A stretch of 64,000 bases of DNA, from positions 16,306,001 to 16,370,000 of the forward strand of contig OZ316896.1 of the NCBI GenBank assembly GCA_973895155.1. Reading direction: 5' to 3'. The stretch comes from Marsupella aquatica. Taxonomy: Eukaryota > Marchantiophyta. Positions within the stretch are counted from its first letter, which is position 1, and every line of letters begins with the position of its first letter. The notes under the pieces were generated by a model. It had not been told where the DNA came from, made no database searches, and saw only the letters and a program-made list of their open reading frames with translations. Made by a program: the position numbers and the translations under genes. This document shows, piece by piece, positions 11,571 to 23,861 of this stretch.

Positions 11571-14100
11571 TGGCCAGAAAACAGACCTTGGTTCGAGGAG
11601 AGATAGCCACCACTCCTGAAATGTAGTTTCATAATAAGGTGGCCCCTCCTTACAGAAAAGAATACGCTTCCCCAGTGCAGCTTCAGAGCAGATTCTTTAG
11701 CAGACCAAACAATAAGTTGAACGATACAATTTTGACAATACAATAGAATTGCAAATATATTTTGTGGCTACTTTCGATGACATGATTTTCCACAAGACAT
11801 CTTGGTTTGCGGGCTTCCATCATTTCAACGGAGCTACAGTTCAGCCAATTAAAAGAAGCACTCATTCTAGCCCTAGCGTAGTAGCGTCTGTGACTGTGGG
11901 AATCAACCAACAACAGAACATCACAACCGCACTGTAGTTAATTATTTACTAAATCCAGGTTTCGTGGTCGGGCATTGAACGTTCTGGATCTCACCTGCGC
12001 GGCCTCTGGCTTTAAAAGGCCAGACACTTGTCGACTCCCCCTTATCCACAGCTGTTTGGCCTTTCTTGGTCCCCGGCCTGTCTTGCCTTTTAGCTCACAC
12101 AAACAAGACCCCTGGCGTTGGGAGTTTGCAGCCCCTAGAAGACCACGTAAGCCTGGGTTCTATGGAGCAGATCTCGGGGCCCTCACAAACTTTGGCTTTT
12201 GTGAAGACTTTGAAGACTATTGTTTTCCTGGATGTACCAGAAACCAGGCTTTTTGCTGGACAGGCCCCATTATCACGAGAAACCAGTAAGCAGGTTGAAA
12301 ATACCCCCCAAGAACCAGGTGTAGGCCTTGCGAGACCACGATGTGAGTATTTGTTGTTATTCTAAAGCTTAGACACCTACTGTAGACATACTCTGTCGAC
12401 TAAAGTGTTTGTTGGCACAAGGGACTTGCTCCTTTTTGGCTCATTGGTTTTCGTGTGAGTTTCACTTGTTTTATCCCCTTTCTTGGATTTTGATATCCTA
12501 TCTCCTCATTTGGTGCTTTTTGTTTTTTAATATAATTATATCCTGTGCTTTTACTTTATTGTTCGTTATTTGGCTCTCTCATAAGTAAATATGGTCCCCT
12601 TCTTATACAATGTCAAAACAGCACGTACTTTTTAGACTCAGGATATTAAAAACGACACCTCGGTAAGTGCGAGGGGTCTGCTACAACAATGGCTATGTTA
12701 CAACAATATATTCTGAAAGAAAAGCTCCATTAGACAGAAAGGTTCGAGAGGGTGCTCAGATGGACTCACTATCGGTAGTCTTCTTTAACTCTTTGCTTGG
12801 CCTCACATGGTGGAAGTCAAAAAGTCTAAAATAGGGTTGATTTTTTTTGTCAGGCCCACCACCACAGAGAGTGCAACAATAAACAAGGAGGCAAGAACAC
12901 GTCACATACTTTAGTGTAGGCCAGGCACTAATTAGCTTAGGTGGTACAAATGATTTTTGGTACGATTTCTTCCTTCCATCAAGTTACTGTAGATAGATGG
13001 AGGTCTCTACTGAGATCAACTAGCTTACGGTAGGTTCCTTCAACCCCTTCCAGCCAGGCAGAATGATGTGTGACAAGCCCTTGGAAATTGGTCCGCTGTG
13101 TTCTTCACCCATTATTGCATGGCCTGTACTGTTGACCTCACATCCCAAACCTCAGTTGCCCAACTTAACCCGAAACAGCTACTCTTGTTTTCACCTTGAA
13201 ACTCCTCAATGTTCCCCATGCCCTCCTCTCTCCCTCCCTTGCCTCCTTTTCCCTGGGGTGGCTAGATGCAAGCCAAAGCAACGTTGGTGTGCTCTAACCT
13301 ACAGTGGGCATTTACCAAAGTTTTACCTTGCAGTATCCAGGGCACCCCCAAGTCAACATCTCCTAGAAAGCGGAATTATTAGAACTCCTTGGGTCCCACT
13401 CTTAGACAATGCCCACCTGCCCATTTCCATTTAGGTGTCAAGTCTTTCATGTGTAAAGAGCTTTGGGAAAGCCCTTTTTGGGATGGGTTTTGTGCAAGAG
13501 CTGGTTGACTTATTTAGCTTGAAGTCAGAACATCACTTGCCTTAGTGAAGATTGCCACCACTGGTCTAATCTTGCTAGGACAACTACTTTGTGTCTAGCA
13601 AACTCTACACTTATGTGGATTTGTGTACCGTAATTAGCAACTTGAAATTATTGCGAAGGCATACATCCTCATATCTTCACCTTCTGTGCGCAATGACTAG
13701 CGCCCAATAATGGGCACCATTGAATGGCTGGACCCCATTGACAAAAGTAGTTTTCATGAATTGCTTGTCCATCCACATTTTCCAGTAAGAATTTGCCAAA
13801 GTCTACCTCACTGAGAAGTCTCAGTTGGCCACTTTTGGCAAAATTTGCCAGTACCTTCAAATTGGCAAAATGGGGTACTGGCAAATTAGGTACTATTAAT
13901 TTGCCAGTACCTTCATTCCTTAGTTTCTTTAAGGTTCCCTATTTTATTGACCATTTTAAGGGGCATTTTTCCTTACTTGCATGAGAAGGTGAGACCCTTC
14001 AATCAAGCAACTAGGATTCTGTTTATGGATGCAGTGCAACTTATATGTCCACTATAAACTGTACAAGGTTTATGGTGTATTGATCAACATGTGTCATCTA
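11571..14100. other. Region without recognised gene
   Basis: No exon, RNA gene or mobile element was recognised. Short open frames around 11975-12365 and 13063-13434 have no family resemblance. The inverted-repeat cluster at 13843-13911 is listed separately. Confidence 0.45.
13843..13911. repeat. 14-bp motif in alternating orientation, three copies
   Basis: AATTTGCCAGTACC occurs at 13843-13856, its exact reverse complement at 13874-13887, and the forward form again at 13898-13911. Either neighbouring pair can form a hairpin. Confidence 0.85.
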
Positions 14101-14220
14101 AATAGGGAGCCCCACTATATAGAGCACAAAATTAAAAAAGAACAAAGTTATCAACAAGTGTCACCTAAATAGAGAGCCCCACCAATTAGAGCAAAAAATT
14201 AAAAAAGAACAAAGTTAAGG
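14085..14220. repeat. Two-copy ~67-bp tandem repeat
   Basis: Two adjacent copies share the words TCAACA(A/T)GTGTCA, AAATAG(G/A)GAGCCCCAC and ATTAAAAAAGAACAAAGTTA. They differ by a handful of substitutions. Confidence 0.85.
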
Positions 14221-14370
14221 TATTTCTCTTTGAATCACAAAATACTATATCTATACATTGGTTAGTACATTCAAACTAATGCACTTGTCCCACCCATAAA
14301 GTATTATATTTCTCTCACTTTCAAAAAAGTGTGCATTTTTTAAAATTATTTTTCTTACAATTATTCTTTC

Positions 14371-14555
14371 AATATTTGTGTTTCATGAACCAGTCAAATT
14401 AAAATGTCTCCTCACATGAACTCTTAATTTCAATATCTGTGTTTCATAAACTACTCAATTAAAATATCTCCTCACATGAACTCTTAATTTCAATATCTGT
14501 GTTTCATAAACTACTCAATTAAAATGTCTCCTCACATGAACATGAACTCTTATAA
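14371..14555. repeat. Three-copy ~60-bp tandem repeat upstream of PRP18
   Basis: Units start at about 14371, 14432 and 14492. They contain CAATATCTGTGTTTCATAAA and CTCCTCACATGAACTC. Copies two and three are almost identical; the first is more diverged. The array ends about 230 bp before the PRP18 start codon, so it may lie in its promoter or leader. Confidence 0.9.
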
Positions 14556-14781
14556 TGATTGTTTTATTAGGATGAACATGCTATACTTATATGAAATGAA
14601 AGAGACTCTGTTTGTTAGGTTTGCCCCCTCTACCCCTCTAGTGTAAAGTGCCCCACCTCCAGATCGATTGTGGCAGAGACTCTGTTTGTTGGGTTCTAAT
14701 CGAGGGACAGAGTTTTGCATCGCGGTGATTTTCGTTTCTCGAAGTGGAGGAGCCGAAGAATTTGGAAGGGGATCGGGAGCT

Positions 14782-16737
14782 ATGGATGCCGTGAGGAGAG
14801 AGCTGGAGCGGAAGCGGAAGGCGTTCCAAGAGGATTTCAAAGGGCGCAAGTTCGTGAAGAGATCGGAGATTGTGCGGAAGGAATTGGAGAAAATTAGGGA
14901 CGAGGATCGGAAAGAGCAGATAGTGAAGGAATCCAAAAGTAGGGCTGCTGCCGCGGCCACCGGTGATTCTGCTGAGCAAGGGGCGGACAATCTCGCCTCC
15001 TCTTCGATTCCAGCGCCGAACAAGGGTTCGCAAAAGGTGAAGGAAAATGTCACCGACGAGGATTTGCTGGACGAGGTGGTTCTTCCAAGGGCGGAAGTAA
15101 TTCGACGACTTCGAATACTCAAGTTTCCCATCACTCTTTTCGGGGAAGATGACGCTCAACGACTGGAGAGGTTGAAGGCGCTGCTCAAAGCTGGAGTGAC
15201 GGATACTGATAGTGAGCTGATGGAAGGGCAAACGAATGATTTCTTGCGGGATATGGTGGAGTTAAGGAAGAGAGAGAAGCACAGCGGAAGGACAGAGCCG
15301 AGAAAGGATAAGAGAGACAAGGATAGAGACAAAGAGCTGGATGATGGGGAGAAGGACGGCGGGGCAGCTGGTGAACTCGAGCAGGAAGGCGGTTCGTCCG
15401 GTATGGACAATGATAAGGATATGAAGCGTCTGAAAAGTAATTTTGAAGAGCTGTGTGACGAGGATAAAATTCTCGTGTTCTTCAAGCGACTATTGCAGGA
15501 GTGGGAGCAAGAGCTTGAAGACAGACCCGAGGCAGAGAAGAGAACAGGGCGTGGCAAGGCAACTGTGGCCGTTTTCAAGCAGTGTGCCCGCTACCTCAAG
15601 CCATTGTTCAAAATGTGCAGGAAAAGGGTGAGCATCTGCATCCCCCTTCATTTTCGTTTGGAACAATGTCACATGGCTTTACAATGGGGCTTTTGCTTCC
15701 CTGCTTTTTCCCAACTTGGGGGCCTAGTTGTTCTTGTAAAATCCTTTCTTTCCTTTTTTGAGCCATTTTGACTTTTAGCCAGCAAGTCAAGGCATTTGCA
15801 AATGATCATCTTGTTTGGAAGAAACGTCTTATTCGTTTTCAGTGTTGAATATGATATAGTCCCTTCTGGCCACAGTCATTCTGCTGTTGTGTATATATTG
15901 TAGTTTTCCTAGGTGGGCCGCTAGCTTTTAATCGTAGAATCAATTCTTTGTTGCCGCTTTGAAACCATTTCTCACCTACTCTATGACTGACAACCGGTCT
16001 AGGCATTTTCCAAGGAGGCATTTTAATGTATGGATTTTTTTTTAGGGTTTTGTTTGAATATGATGTTTGTATTTGGCCACACCTTGAATATCCTTGTGGA
16101 TTTATTCTAGACTGCTCATGAGCTTTCTCGGTTTTCATGCCCTCTACCAGGCAAACGATTTTCAGTTATCTGTTTTTGAAAGGCGCCCTTAGGGTACTTG
16201 TCCAGTGCGTGTGGAGAACTTTTGGAAAGACCTGGTAAAGTGTGTACTGTCTGAATGCACGGTTTACGGTTCATAGCATTGCTAATTGTGCTGTTGGATG
16301 TTTGTCTCATCTAGATGCTTCCTGATGACATTCGAAGGGCCTTGATGATTGTCGTGAGGTGCTGCATGGAAAGGGACTACTTGACAGCTATGGATCAGTA
16401 TATCAAGCTTGCTATTGGTAATGCACCTTGGCCAATTGGGGTCACTATGGTTGGTATCCACGAGCGTTCCGCTCGCGAGAAGATTTACACGAATAGTGTT
16501 GCACACATTATGAATGATGAAACAACAAGAAAGTACCTCCAGTCCATTAAGAGATTGATGACATTGTGCCAGAGACGGTATCCTTCGATGCCTTCCAAGT
16601 CAGTAGAGTTCAACAGTCTAGCAAATGGTAGTGACTTACAAGCACTTTTGTCGGAGGAGAAAGCTAAAACTGGTAGTTATATTGCTGAGGAAAGGTTGCG
16701 TCTGATGGCACCTTTGTCTGAGGATCTAGATCAATGA
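14782..16737 (+). CDS. PRP18: Pre-mRNA-splicing factor 18
   Basis: Two exons, 14782-15627 and 16315-16737, joined by a 687-bp GT-AG intron (AAAAGG|GTGAGC ... CATCTAG|ATGCTT) in phase 0, give 422 residues, close to the length I recall for plant PRP18. The N-terminus MDAVRRELERKRKAF and a motif near residues 95-135 (LPRAEVIRRLRILKFPITLF) match the SFM/PRP4-like segment. A charged, low-complexity linker follows. Exon 2 carries the PRP18 domain with the highly conserved loop GNAPWPIGVTMVGIHERSAR. The protein acts in the nucleus at the second catalytic step of splicing, helping 3' splice-site docking with U5-associated factors. I chose the start at 14782 because the family begins here; the open frame extends upstream without homology. 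A possible poly(A) signal, AATAAA, lies at 16842-16847. Confidence 0.97.
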
Positions 16738-16841
16738 ACTGAATGTTTCTTAGCATTACAAAGCACGTAAACTGAGTGTACAGTGTTTCTCTCCGTTGGA
16801 GTTTGTATATTGAAATTGATGGTTTGATCAGTTAGGAACAT

Positions 16842-16847
16842 AATAAA
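16842..16847 (+). terminator. Possible poly(A) signal of PRP18
   Basis: AATAAA lies 105 bp after the stop codon in AT-rich sequence on the coding strand. This is the usual distance for a plant near-upstream element, but the motif is short. Confidence 0.5.
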
Positions 16848-16849
16848 CC

Positions 16850-17980
16850 GGATGTGATCTCTTCTCGGGTTTGACATTTAATTCAGTTGCCTTTACGGGT
16901 CTATGGCGGCAAGGCTATGGCAGGCCTTTTTTAATAACTAAGGTCACTGTTTTACTTAAAATTGTCATTTTTTTTTGTTCACTCTGTTTTTTTAATGCTC
17001 AAAAGTGGATTGCGAAGCTCAGGCTTTTGTATTGAATGCTGCTTGCTCTAAAATCACGTGTGCTGTTTCAGTTCTTTCTAATGGGTATTATTAGATTTTT
17101 TTTGAAACTGAGTTATGGGTCTTTGCACCTCATTGACAAGCCAATGGATGTTATCCCCCATAAGCAATTTAGTACCACCTGGAAGTCAAGTACGAGAGAC
17201 AACTAGCGCCTCTTGCGCTGTCTCGATGATTCTGCCACCACTTCGTCGCATGGATTTTCAGGAGTCTGGTGAAGTAGCAGCTTTCCAAGAGAAGAGTAGC
17301 ACTTCTGAAAGCAGATGTTTTCCGCAGCAGATGTTTTCCGCAGGTAATTACCTCACTGAATTGGGAAAGTGTAGCATGATGCCGAAGGTCAAAGACGCAC
17401 TCTCATCATTCTGCAATAGGAATTCAGGAGGGAGGAGCCGCTCGACTTCAACTTGATAGAGCCTTGATTCGGTAGTCCTAATGGGGTGCAAGCATCAGCG
17501 CATTAGGATCCTGCAAATTTTGAGATCCTCTAAATTTGAAGTAATAGTTTTTTGATCATAAATGTAAGTGCCTCTGTTTTAATGAATGCTCCCACAGGTG
17601 AATTTCTCAGCAAAGGTTTCGGCAAAGGTGAGACGAGAGGGGCCAAATTCTATGACAATCAGACGAAGGAGAACATTTGACCAGTCAGGCGATGGATATT
17701 GCTTTGTATTTCAATTAACTAGAGTCATTACTGGATTAGCCACATTTGGTTGCTTACAGACCATTTCTATCAGCGTCTAAATCCAGAACCAGACTTTACC
17801 TGAAAACTTGCAGTAACGAACGTATGACTTTTGTTACAGTTGGGCCCAAAATGCAACTGGGCAATCAAGGGATACCCGGATAGTCTTTGGTTGAGAGTGG
17901 TCATGATTCAAGATGATTTCTCCTCTTCATTATGCAATTTGGTTAATTTAAGATTCGGCATCCTGTTGTGAGGAGCTTTT
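16850..17980. other. Region without recognised gene
   Basis: An open frame at 17115-17456 (113 codons, plus strand) lies soon after PRP18, but it has no recognisable motif and no neighbouring exon. I read the stretch as intergenic. Confidence 0.4.
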
Positions 17981-17982
17981 TC

Positions 17983-18770
17983 ACATACTCACTATTAGTG
18001 AGTCCAACAACTTTTGCTTACTCTCACACAGGATGCAAGGATACCGGTCTAACTCAAATTGGTCCTTGCCTAGGTTGATAGCGCTGTTTTCAATTTCAAC
18101 AAACGCAATCACCTTCAAGTAGAGTGTGTCTTCCATTCCCAGAGAAATGCCAATTCCCAATGAGGACTCACGTTCTATCATTGACACGATATGGCCGAGC
18201 GTAAAGTCTTTACTTGTTAGTTCAGCTTTGCTACGAAGAGAGCTTCATTCGAGAGTCTTAGAAAAAGCTATTTCCATCGTTTTCCGCCAACGTAGAACGC
18301 CGTCTAGAATGTCTGCAAGGACAACGAACTTTGCACAGCCCGACGATGGTCTTAAAAACGAATTTATCAAGTAAGTTGTAGTATCGCCTCAATGCGGCCG
18401 TTGGACCATTGGACAATATCCTGTAATCTCGACAAAGTCTGGGTTCAAGCTCAGTCACACGCCCAATTAATTTGGTCCTTTGTCAGTCTAGCCACCCAAC
18501 GAAAACTATGTCGAGTCTGGATTGTCCGAAAGGCTCGCGCAGGCCATAGGCAGCACACCATTGTAGGACACACGTCAGAAGGTCGAATTGCTGCGTCAAG
18601 GAACGGGGTTTTTGGGTACAGCGAAAACGGACGAGAAAATTGACCATTAGGTTTAAAATTATACAATCGCAATTAGGATTTATGAAAATAATAGACAAGC
18701 CTCTGCACCCTGCTGGAGGAGATCTTGCCATACATACTCCATTTGGTGGAGATTTAAAGAATAGGATCAA
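17983..18770 (-). pseudogene. Possible decayed protein-coding stretch, family unknown
   Basis: On the minus strand, overlapping open frames pass a protein-like reading from one frame to another. A segment around 18720-18490 reads ...LQWCAAYGLREPFG, then RRYYNLLDKFVFKTIVG near 18370, then DFTLGHIVSMIERESS near 18190 continuing to a CILCESKQKLLDSL segment near 18010. Composition and helix-like heptads look like real protein rather than random translation, and at least two frame changes would be needed. I do not recognise the family. It may be a pseudogene or a diverged gene with small introns. Confidence 0.3.
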
Positions 18771-19066
18771 AATTTAGGGCTGAATTATAAATGAGAAAAC
18801 AATGTTAACATCAGAGTTGTGGGAGCTGAATCCAGTCCGAATATGAGACTCCCCAACTACCTATTCTTCTTCCTTAGGCACAGCCCATAAGAGCATGGTG
18901 ACGAATCTTTCCCTCCAAATAACCTCAAAACTACTCGAGTAGTTTGCCTTGAACTGCTTGCTTTTTTATCCCCGATCCAAATTATCATTGCTGGATTTGT
19001 TTGCTCCAATTTATTCGGCTTCTATAAAAGGTAGACCTACACACAACGTAGGCCTGAAGAATTCCC

Positions 19067-22000
19067 TCACTCGATCAATCGTTTATATTTACACCATCCG
19101 ATGGCAGATACGTAAATCAAAATACAGCCAACCACTGACCCTCCCACAACCCAGCTAAATGTTTTCGTATTAGTTGTCTCTGAACTAAAGAGGGGAATTG
19201 AGATATTCATGCCAAGTATCCCTGTCACCACTATAAAAGCACTGACCACGAGTGTTGCTGTTGTCAACAAAACCCCCATCTGTAGCAAGTGATTTTGCTT
19301 GTCATCCAGCATAATGTTGATGTAATCTTCTGTATCATCAACATACTCACGGAGCTGCATGAATAACAGACAACAGATATCGTCAACAATACCCCCACTG
19401 TCTTTGATTATACGACTAAGGTGAGGTACCTCAACTTTTCCACTTTCAATACGCTGCTCCGGAGGTTAGAATATAAACTCACTGCAGCATTGAACTCCGA
19501 GCTCAGTGACCAATGCACTGCCATAATTTCAAGACAAGCAAGCGACAGCGTATTGTATCAAAATTCTCGCTGAAACGTGCGACCGAGTTGACTCTTATGA
19601 ATATCGATGTGTTAGGAAGAACATGGTCGGTCCTGAGTTAATCCTGGACAAGGCCCCCTGCTCCTTTATCATCAACAACTAGCTGACCTCCCGACCTCTC
19701 CAGTTCGTAGCTCACTTACGAAAGGACTTGGAGAATTCTATCTCTACCTCCCCTATCTCTTGTAATTTGCTAAATGATTGGGTAGTAACTAGTTGTCAGT
19801 AGTTCATACACACCAATTGACATCCCTCTCCACCTCGATTCATTCATTCTTGAACACAAAATCAAAACACTGATTTGACTTACCGCTGAAAGCTTGTTAA
19901 TGGTGCCATCAATCTGCACGAAGTAGGCCTCAAGAAGCATTTCAAGTTCCTCCACATCTAGTTTTCCATGACTGTTTGTGGATGAGGTGCTACTACTGTG
20001 ATTATCAACCTTCCTCACTCCTCCAAAGCTTTCGCTAGGATGAAGTAGATCCTCCATCCCTCCAGAGATTTCCTTTGAGGCCCCTGGTTGAGGTCTGAAT
20101 CATCTCCCACGAAATTACAGACGCATCAAATTCAATCTCTTTCAAAGACGCGTAAAATCTAATCGTTAAAAAAACACAAGAAACAATCGTCCACCAACAG
20201 TGACTTGAAGACACAGTCCTGAACCTAAATTGCTGCGAACATTATAAATAAGACACTTCTGTAGGAGGGCATACCTGAAATCATCGTCTGCAGACTCATT
20301 TGTTGTGAATTCCTCAGAGCTAAACATTTTATTCATTTCGGCCATCTCCCCTTCCATATGTCTTTTGGAGGACTCAAATTGACTCGGTGACATTGGGTTA
20401 GAATGACCACGAGATGATGCTGGAGATACGCTGAACTCCATCTGTGCTCGCAGTAACTTGTCTGTCAAGTACATTTCTGCCATGTCTCCATCGTCGTCAA
20501 GCAGCTGTTCAATCTCGTCCCTAACCTTCATGAACATAACAACAGCGGGTATATCAAGCTCAAGCACATCCACTGACTGACTTATACACTTAAAATATAC
20601 GTTACCAGCTCGTCTAATTAGTTCTAGCAAAAACTATTGTCAAGGAAAGGGCTTCTGTAAAATATTGGGCTTTGCTGAGAACCATGCTCACAAACCAGGT
20701 AAGTCCAATTCTAGTGATGCTGAGGCACCTGGTCTCGATTCGTCTAAAGGATAGGGCTGAACTAATGCCTCTGGCCGACTCGGTTACTTGAAGAGAGGAG
20801 AACCTTTGATAGAGTCATTTGGAAGTCTACCAGTTGTATGTCTCGGATCTATCTCACTTCATTGCTACAGAATCCTTTAGGGCAGCTCTGGTTAAATAAG
20901 GTCACAAACATTTATTTGCAGGGCGAGTGTCACCATCAGAGTGAAGATAGGTGAATGGATGAATGCTTACGTAGTGTCTTCTGTTAAGAGGAGCAAGGGG
21001 AAAGCGCCTAGAAGAGTACAGCTTGCTGATTTAGGAGAATTATATCATCTTCAGACAATAACTCCACAGAGTTCTTTTTAGAAAAACAGCCATCTAACAA
21101 ACACAAAATTGTTTCCATTAGGTTTAGCTAACGAAGCATGTCTCCTACGAACACCGGATAAAATGACCATTTCAACATGTAACACTAAGTGGGCAGCAAC
21201 TAAATGCTAAACGAAGGGCAAAGAATACCTTTTGCACCCGCCCAGATATTGCCACAAGACGGCTTTTGATCTGTCGAACACGCTCTAAATTTAGGGTGCT
21301 CAACTTTGATGTCAGCTCATCCAAGGCTGGATACGCTTCACGCTCCAGCATTGTTGTCTGGAACAAAATAAACCATTAGTTCGGAGTGCGTCTTGTCTAC
21401 TCTGGTAAAGTCTTGAGAAAAATTGTAGTACTGTCACGTGCAGACCTGAAGCCTACCAATGTTTAAGAGTGCTGCCATATCACCAGGAAAACTAAGCCTG
21501 CGACGTCTTCAACCACTTGACGATTAACAACACAAAACCATACAAAGCCTTGGAAGCGTGTGAGGAATTACTTACAAGAGAACTATAAAATAATAAAGAC
21601 CAAAAGGAATGCAGGAACATCATTAGAGCAGTTCCCAACCTCAGCATCTAGGCAGCTGCAAGCAGCTTCCAAGCAGACCTCCAGAGCACGGAACTCAAAG
21701 GGCAGCACATTGGGACCCCCAGTAGCTCGAGATGGACTCGCGCCTGCGCTCCTGAAATCCATAGCCCTTGACTGAAGCGCCGGTGTGGGGGCATTTATGG
21801 GAGTGACATGAGAATCTGGAAGCCCTTGCCCCAGTTTTTGCAGATTTGTCCTTGAACCCTCTCTACTCCGACTCATACCGAAGGCTGGAGTGTTATTCAT
21901 GGGCTTGCCGATACCATTTTCCTCGTTGTCACTCAAACCACCACCCCCATCACCAGGAACCTATACATTTACCAGAAGGAGCTCAGAAGATTTTCAAAAG

Positions 22001-22730
22001 GAAATCTCAGCTGTGCTGAATCAGAATCCATCTTAACGACAAGGCAAAAGGCAGGTAGCCCGTGACAGATCATTTTCTCAGGGACCCAAATTCATGAAGG
22101 CATTAATTCAAATGCCACCCAATTGCGGCCCTCGATACATACTTTCCTAATAGCAGAAGACTACAATAGGATCATCGACCAGACCTCCAAATGTAAAAGC
22201 ATCAGATGCTACAAAGCTCAAATCATCCAAAGATCTGCATGGACCGTGCACGTGAATACCCCACCGAATGGCAGAGAGGGACCAACCTGCTGTCCTAGCG
22301 AATTATAATGCAAAGGAAGCCGCCGCTGGAGGTCCAACACGATGGGCACAACAGCCGGATCCTTCGAATTGAGCAACAGCACCTCCTGTGCTGTAATGAT
22401 GGCCTTAATGTGCTCGAGATTCACCACAATTGCTCGCTCTCGTCCCAAAATGGTGGACGGGTAGGACAGCAAAGGGTCCAGAATCCGCAGATCGCGAGCT
22501 GGTAACTGCGCCCGGCGCATGATCACATGCTTACCGGCCTCTACCAATTGCGCTCGCCCGGTCGGATCGATCACCAGCCAAGCCCGCACCCCCAGGCCCT
22601 TCTTCCGAAGCCCCAAGACTGACGTCTTTTCCTTCTCTCGCTCCCTCTCTGTGGATTCATCCGCCACAGTACCATTCTGCTGCTGCTGCAGAGCAGCGGC
22701 AGCCTTCACCGGCGGCGTGCGAGCTCTCAT
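19067..22730 (-). CDS. MRS2: MRS2/MGT-type CorA magnesium transporter
   Basis: Six exons on the minus strand: 22730-22287, 21960-21640, 21357-21229, 20525-20275, 20094-19884 and 19354-19067. All introns are GT-AG and phases agree, giving 547 residues. Exon 1 holds the N-terminal CorA fold (GLGVRAWLVIDPTG, then ARDLRILDP and a VVNLEHIKAIITAQEVLLL strand-helix). Exon 2 includes a variable linker then PFEFRALEVCLEAACSCLD. Exons 3-4 hold the long helices with YPALDELTSK and VRDEIEQLLDDDGDMAEMYL. Exons 5-6 hold YFVQIDGTINKLSA and LREYVDDTEDYINIMLDD, followed by two membrane helices with the selectivity motif GMN (in TGILGMNISIP). Plant MRS2 proteins carry Mg2+ across plasma, vacuolar, mitochondrial or plastid membranes; the membrane here is not decidable. 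I chose ATG at 22730; the frame is open upstream only with non-ATG starts. Confidence 0.95.
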
Positions 22731-23861
22731 TGCGCTCGCCAAATTGTTGAACAACTCGCGCACCTGCACTGCTCTAAGCTATTCAACCCTACTACGGCAC
22801 CTGCACCATCCCCATCAGCCGCTACATCGTTTGCGTATCCCTTTCCCTCTGCCCTCCTGGGTCGTTAATCTATCAATCGCCCAAGGAAGTCGAGAAATTC
22901 GAAGCCATACCAATTGCTCATCCACTCTCTACAAATTGGTGCCGCATCTTCCAAGACGACCACGACAGATGACGACGAGGATGAAGGGAACCAAATCTTC
23001 TCCCGTGAAAGCATATCACTACAGTGTACCCATCTACCAATCGTCCCTTGAAGTCAAGTATAGAGAACCCACACAGAATACTCCCTCGATTTACTACAAA
23101 TTTATTCGTGCTACATCTCCACAACGAGGCTTCAACGAAGCGAAGGAATCGAAATCAGCGCACTGAAGAAGAATAGGAGGACTAGAAAGAGCGAACCCCT
23201 GGGAAATACTAACTCTTCTGCTCATAAAGTGATTAAAAATGATCTAGAAGGAATAGATTCTCGGCATATTTTGATCTGAATCGTTTATTCTTTACATGGA
23301 CGGTCACAATTGAAATTGATGGATCAGCCCGAGTCATCCACTGGATGAAACCTCCGCAAATTCAGGCAGTAAAGGTGGGCGGGAGGGTCTATCATTCTGT
23401 CCGTCTCATCAGGACCAGCAACCCATGCCGAACTGGCTGAGTCAGGTTACTCGGCTCCAATAAACTACAGAGCACAATTGTGGGCTGTGTTGGGCTGGGC
23501 TGGGCTGGGCTGGGCTGGGCTGATGGCAGTGTTCGAGCAGCCAACCGTAGGCACAAGAGAGAACCACCCTATTGTACAATTATGCAGCAAGACTCCTTGA
23601 GAGGGCAGGAACAGAGTAGGTGCGCTTACTAACGGAAAACCAAAACATTCGTCACTGTCGCTTTGGAGTGCTTCTTGGCTGTCCTGCTGGACTTTTCTTT
23701 GATCGCTTCGTTGTATTCGGAGACGAGACCAAGAACAGCCTTGCCTTTGGACAGATTCATTGATTGCTTCGTTGCACTCGGAGACTAGGCAACCAAAATC
23801 TCATTGACGAGATTAGCAGCAAATATCGATGGAGCAAATATGGATGGTGCAAGGATGCTGA
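22731..23861. other. Intergenic region between divergently transcribed MRS2 and TFIIIC subunit gene
   Basis: About 1.1 kb separates the start codons of two divergent genes, so promoters for both should lie here. The 215-codon plus-strand open frame starting inside MRS2 exon 1 is a shadow. Around 23695-23790 a ~26-bp segment (GATYGCTTCGTTGYAYTCGGAGAC) occurs twice, about 64 bp apart. Confidence 0.5.
23484..23522. repeat. TGGGC pentanucleotide microsatellite
   Basis: GGGCT is repeated about seven times in tandem, with GTGTTGGGCTGGGCTGGGCT at its left edge. It lies in the upstream region of the TFIIIC subunit gene. Confidence 0.9.

Noticed and set aside
14668-14781. Upstream in-frame extension of PRP18
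   Set aside because: The family starts at MDAVRRELERKRKAF (14782), and the extension has no similarity to PRP18.
15156-15578. Ser-rich minus-strand open frame
   Set aside because: It is the antisense shadow of the charged linker in PRP18 exon 1.
23631-23770. Histone-tail-like reading on the minus strand (KEKSSRTAKKHSKATVT)
   Set aside because: The lysine-rich segment is short, is surrounded by stops, and overlaps a local duplication. Resemblance to histones does not extend.
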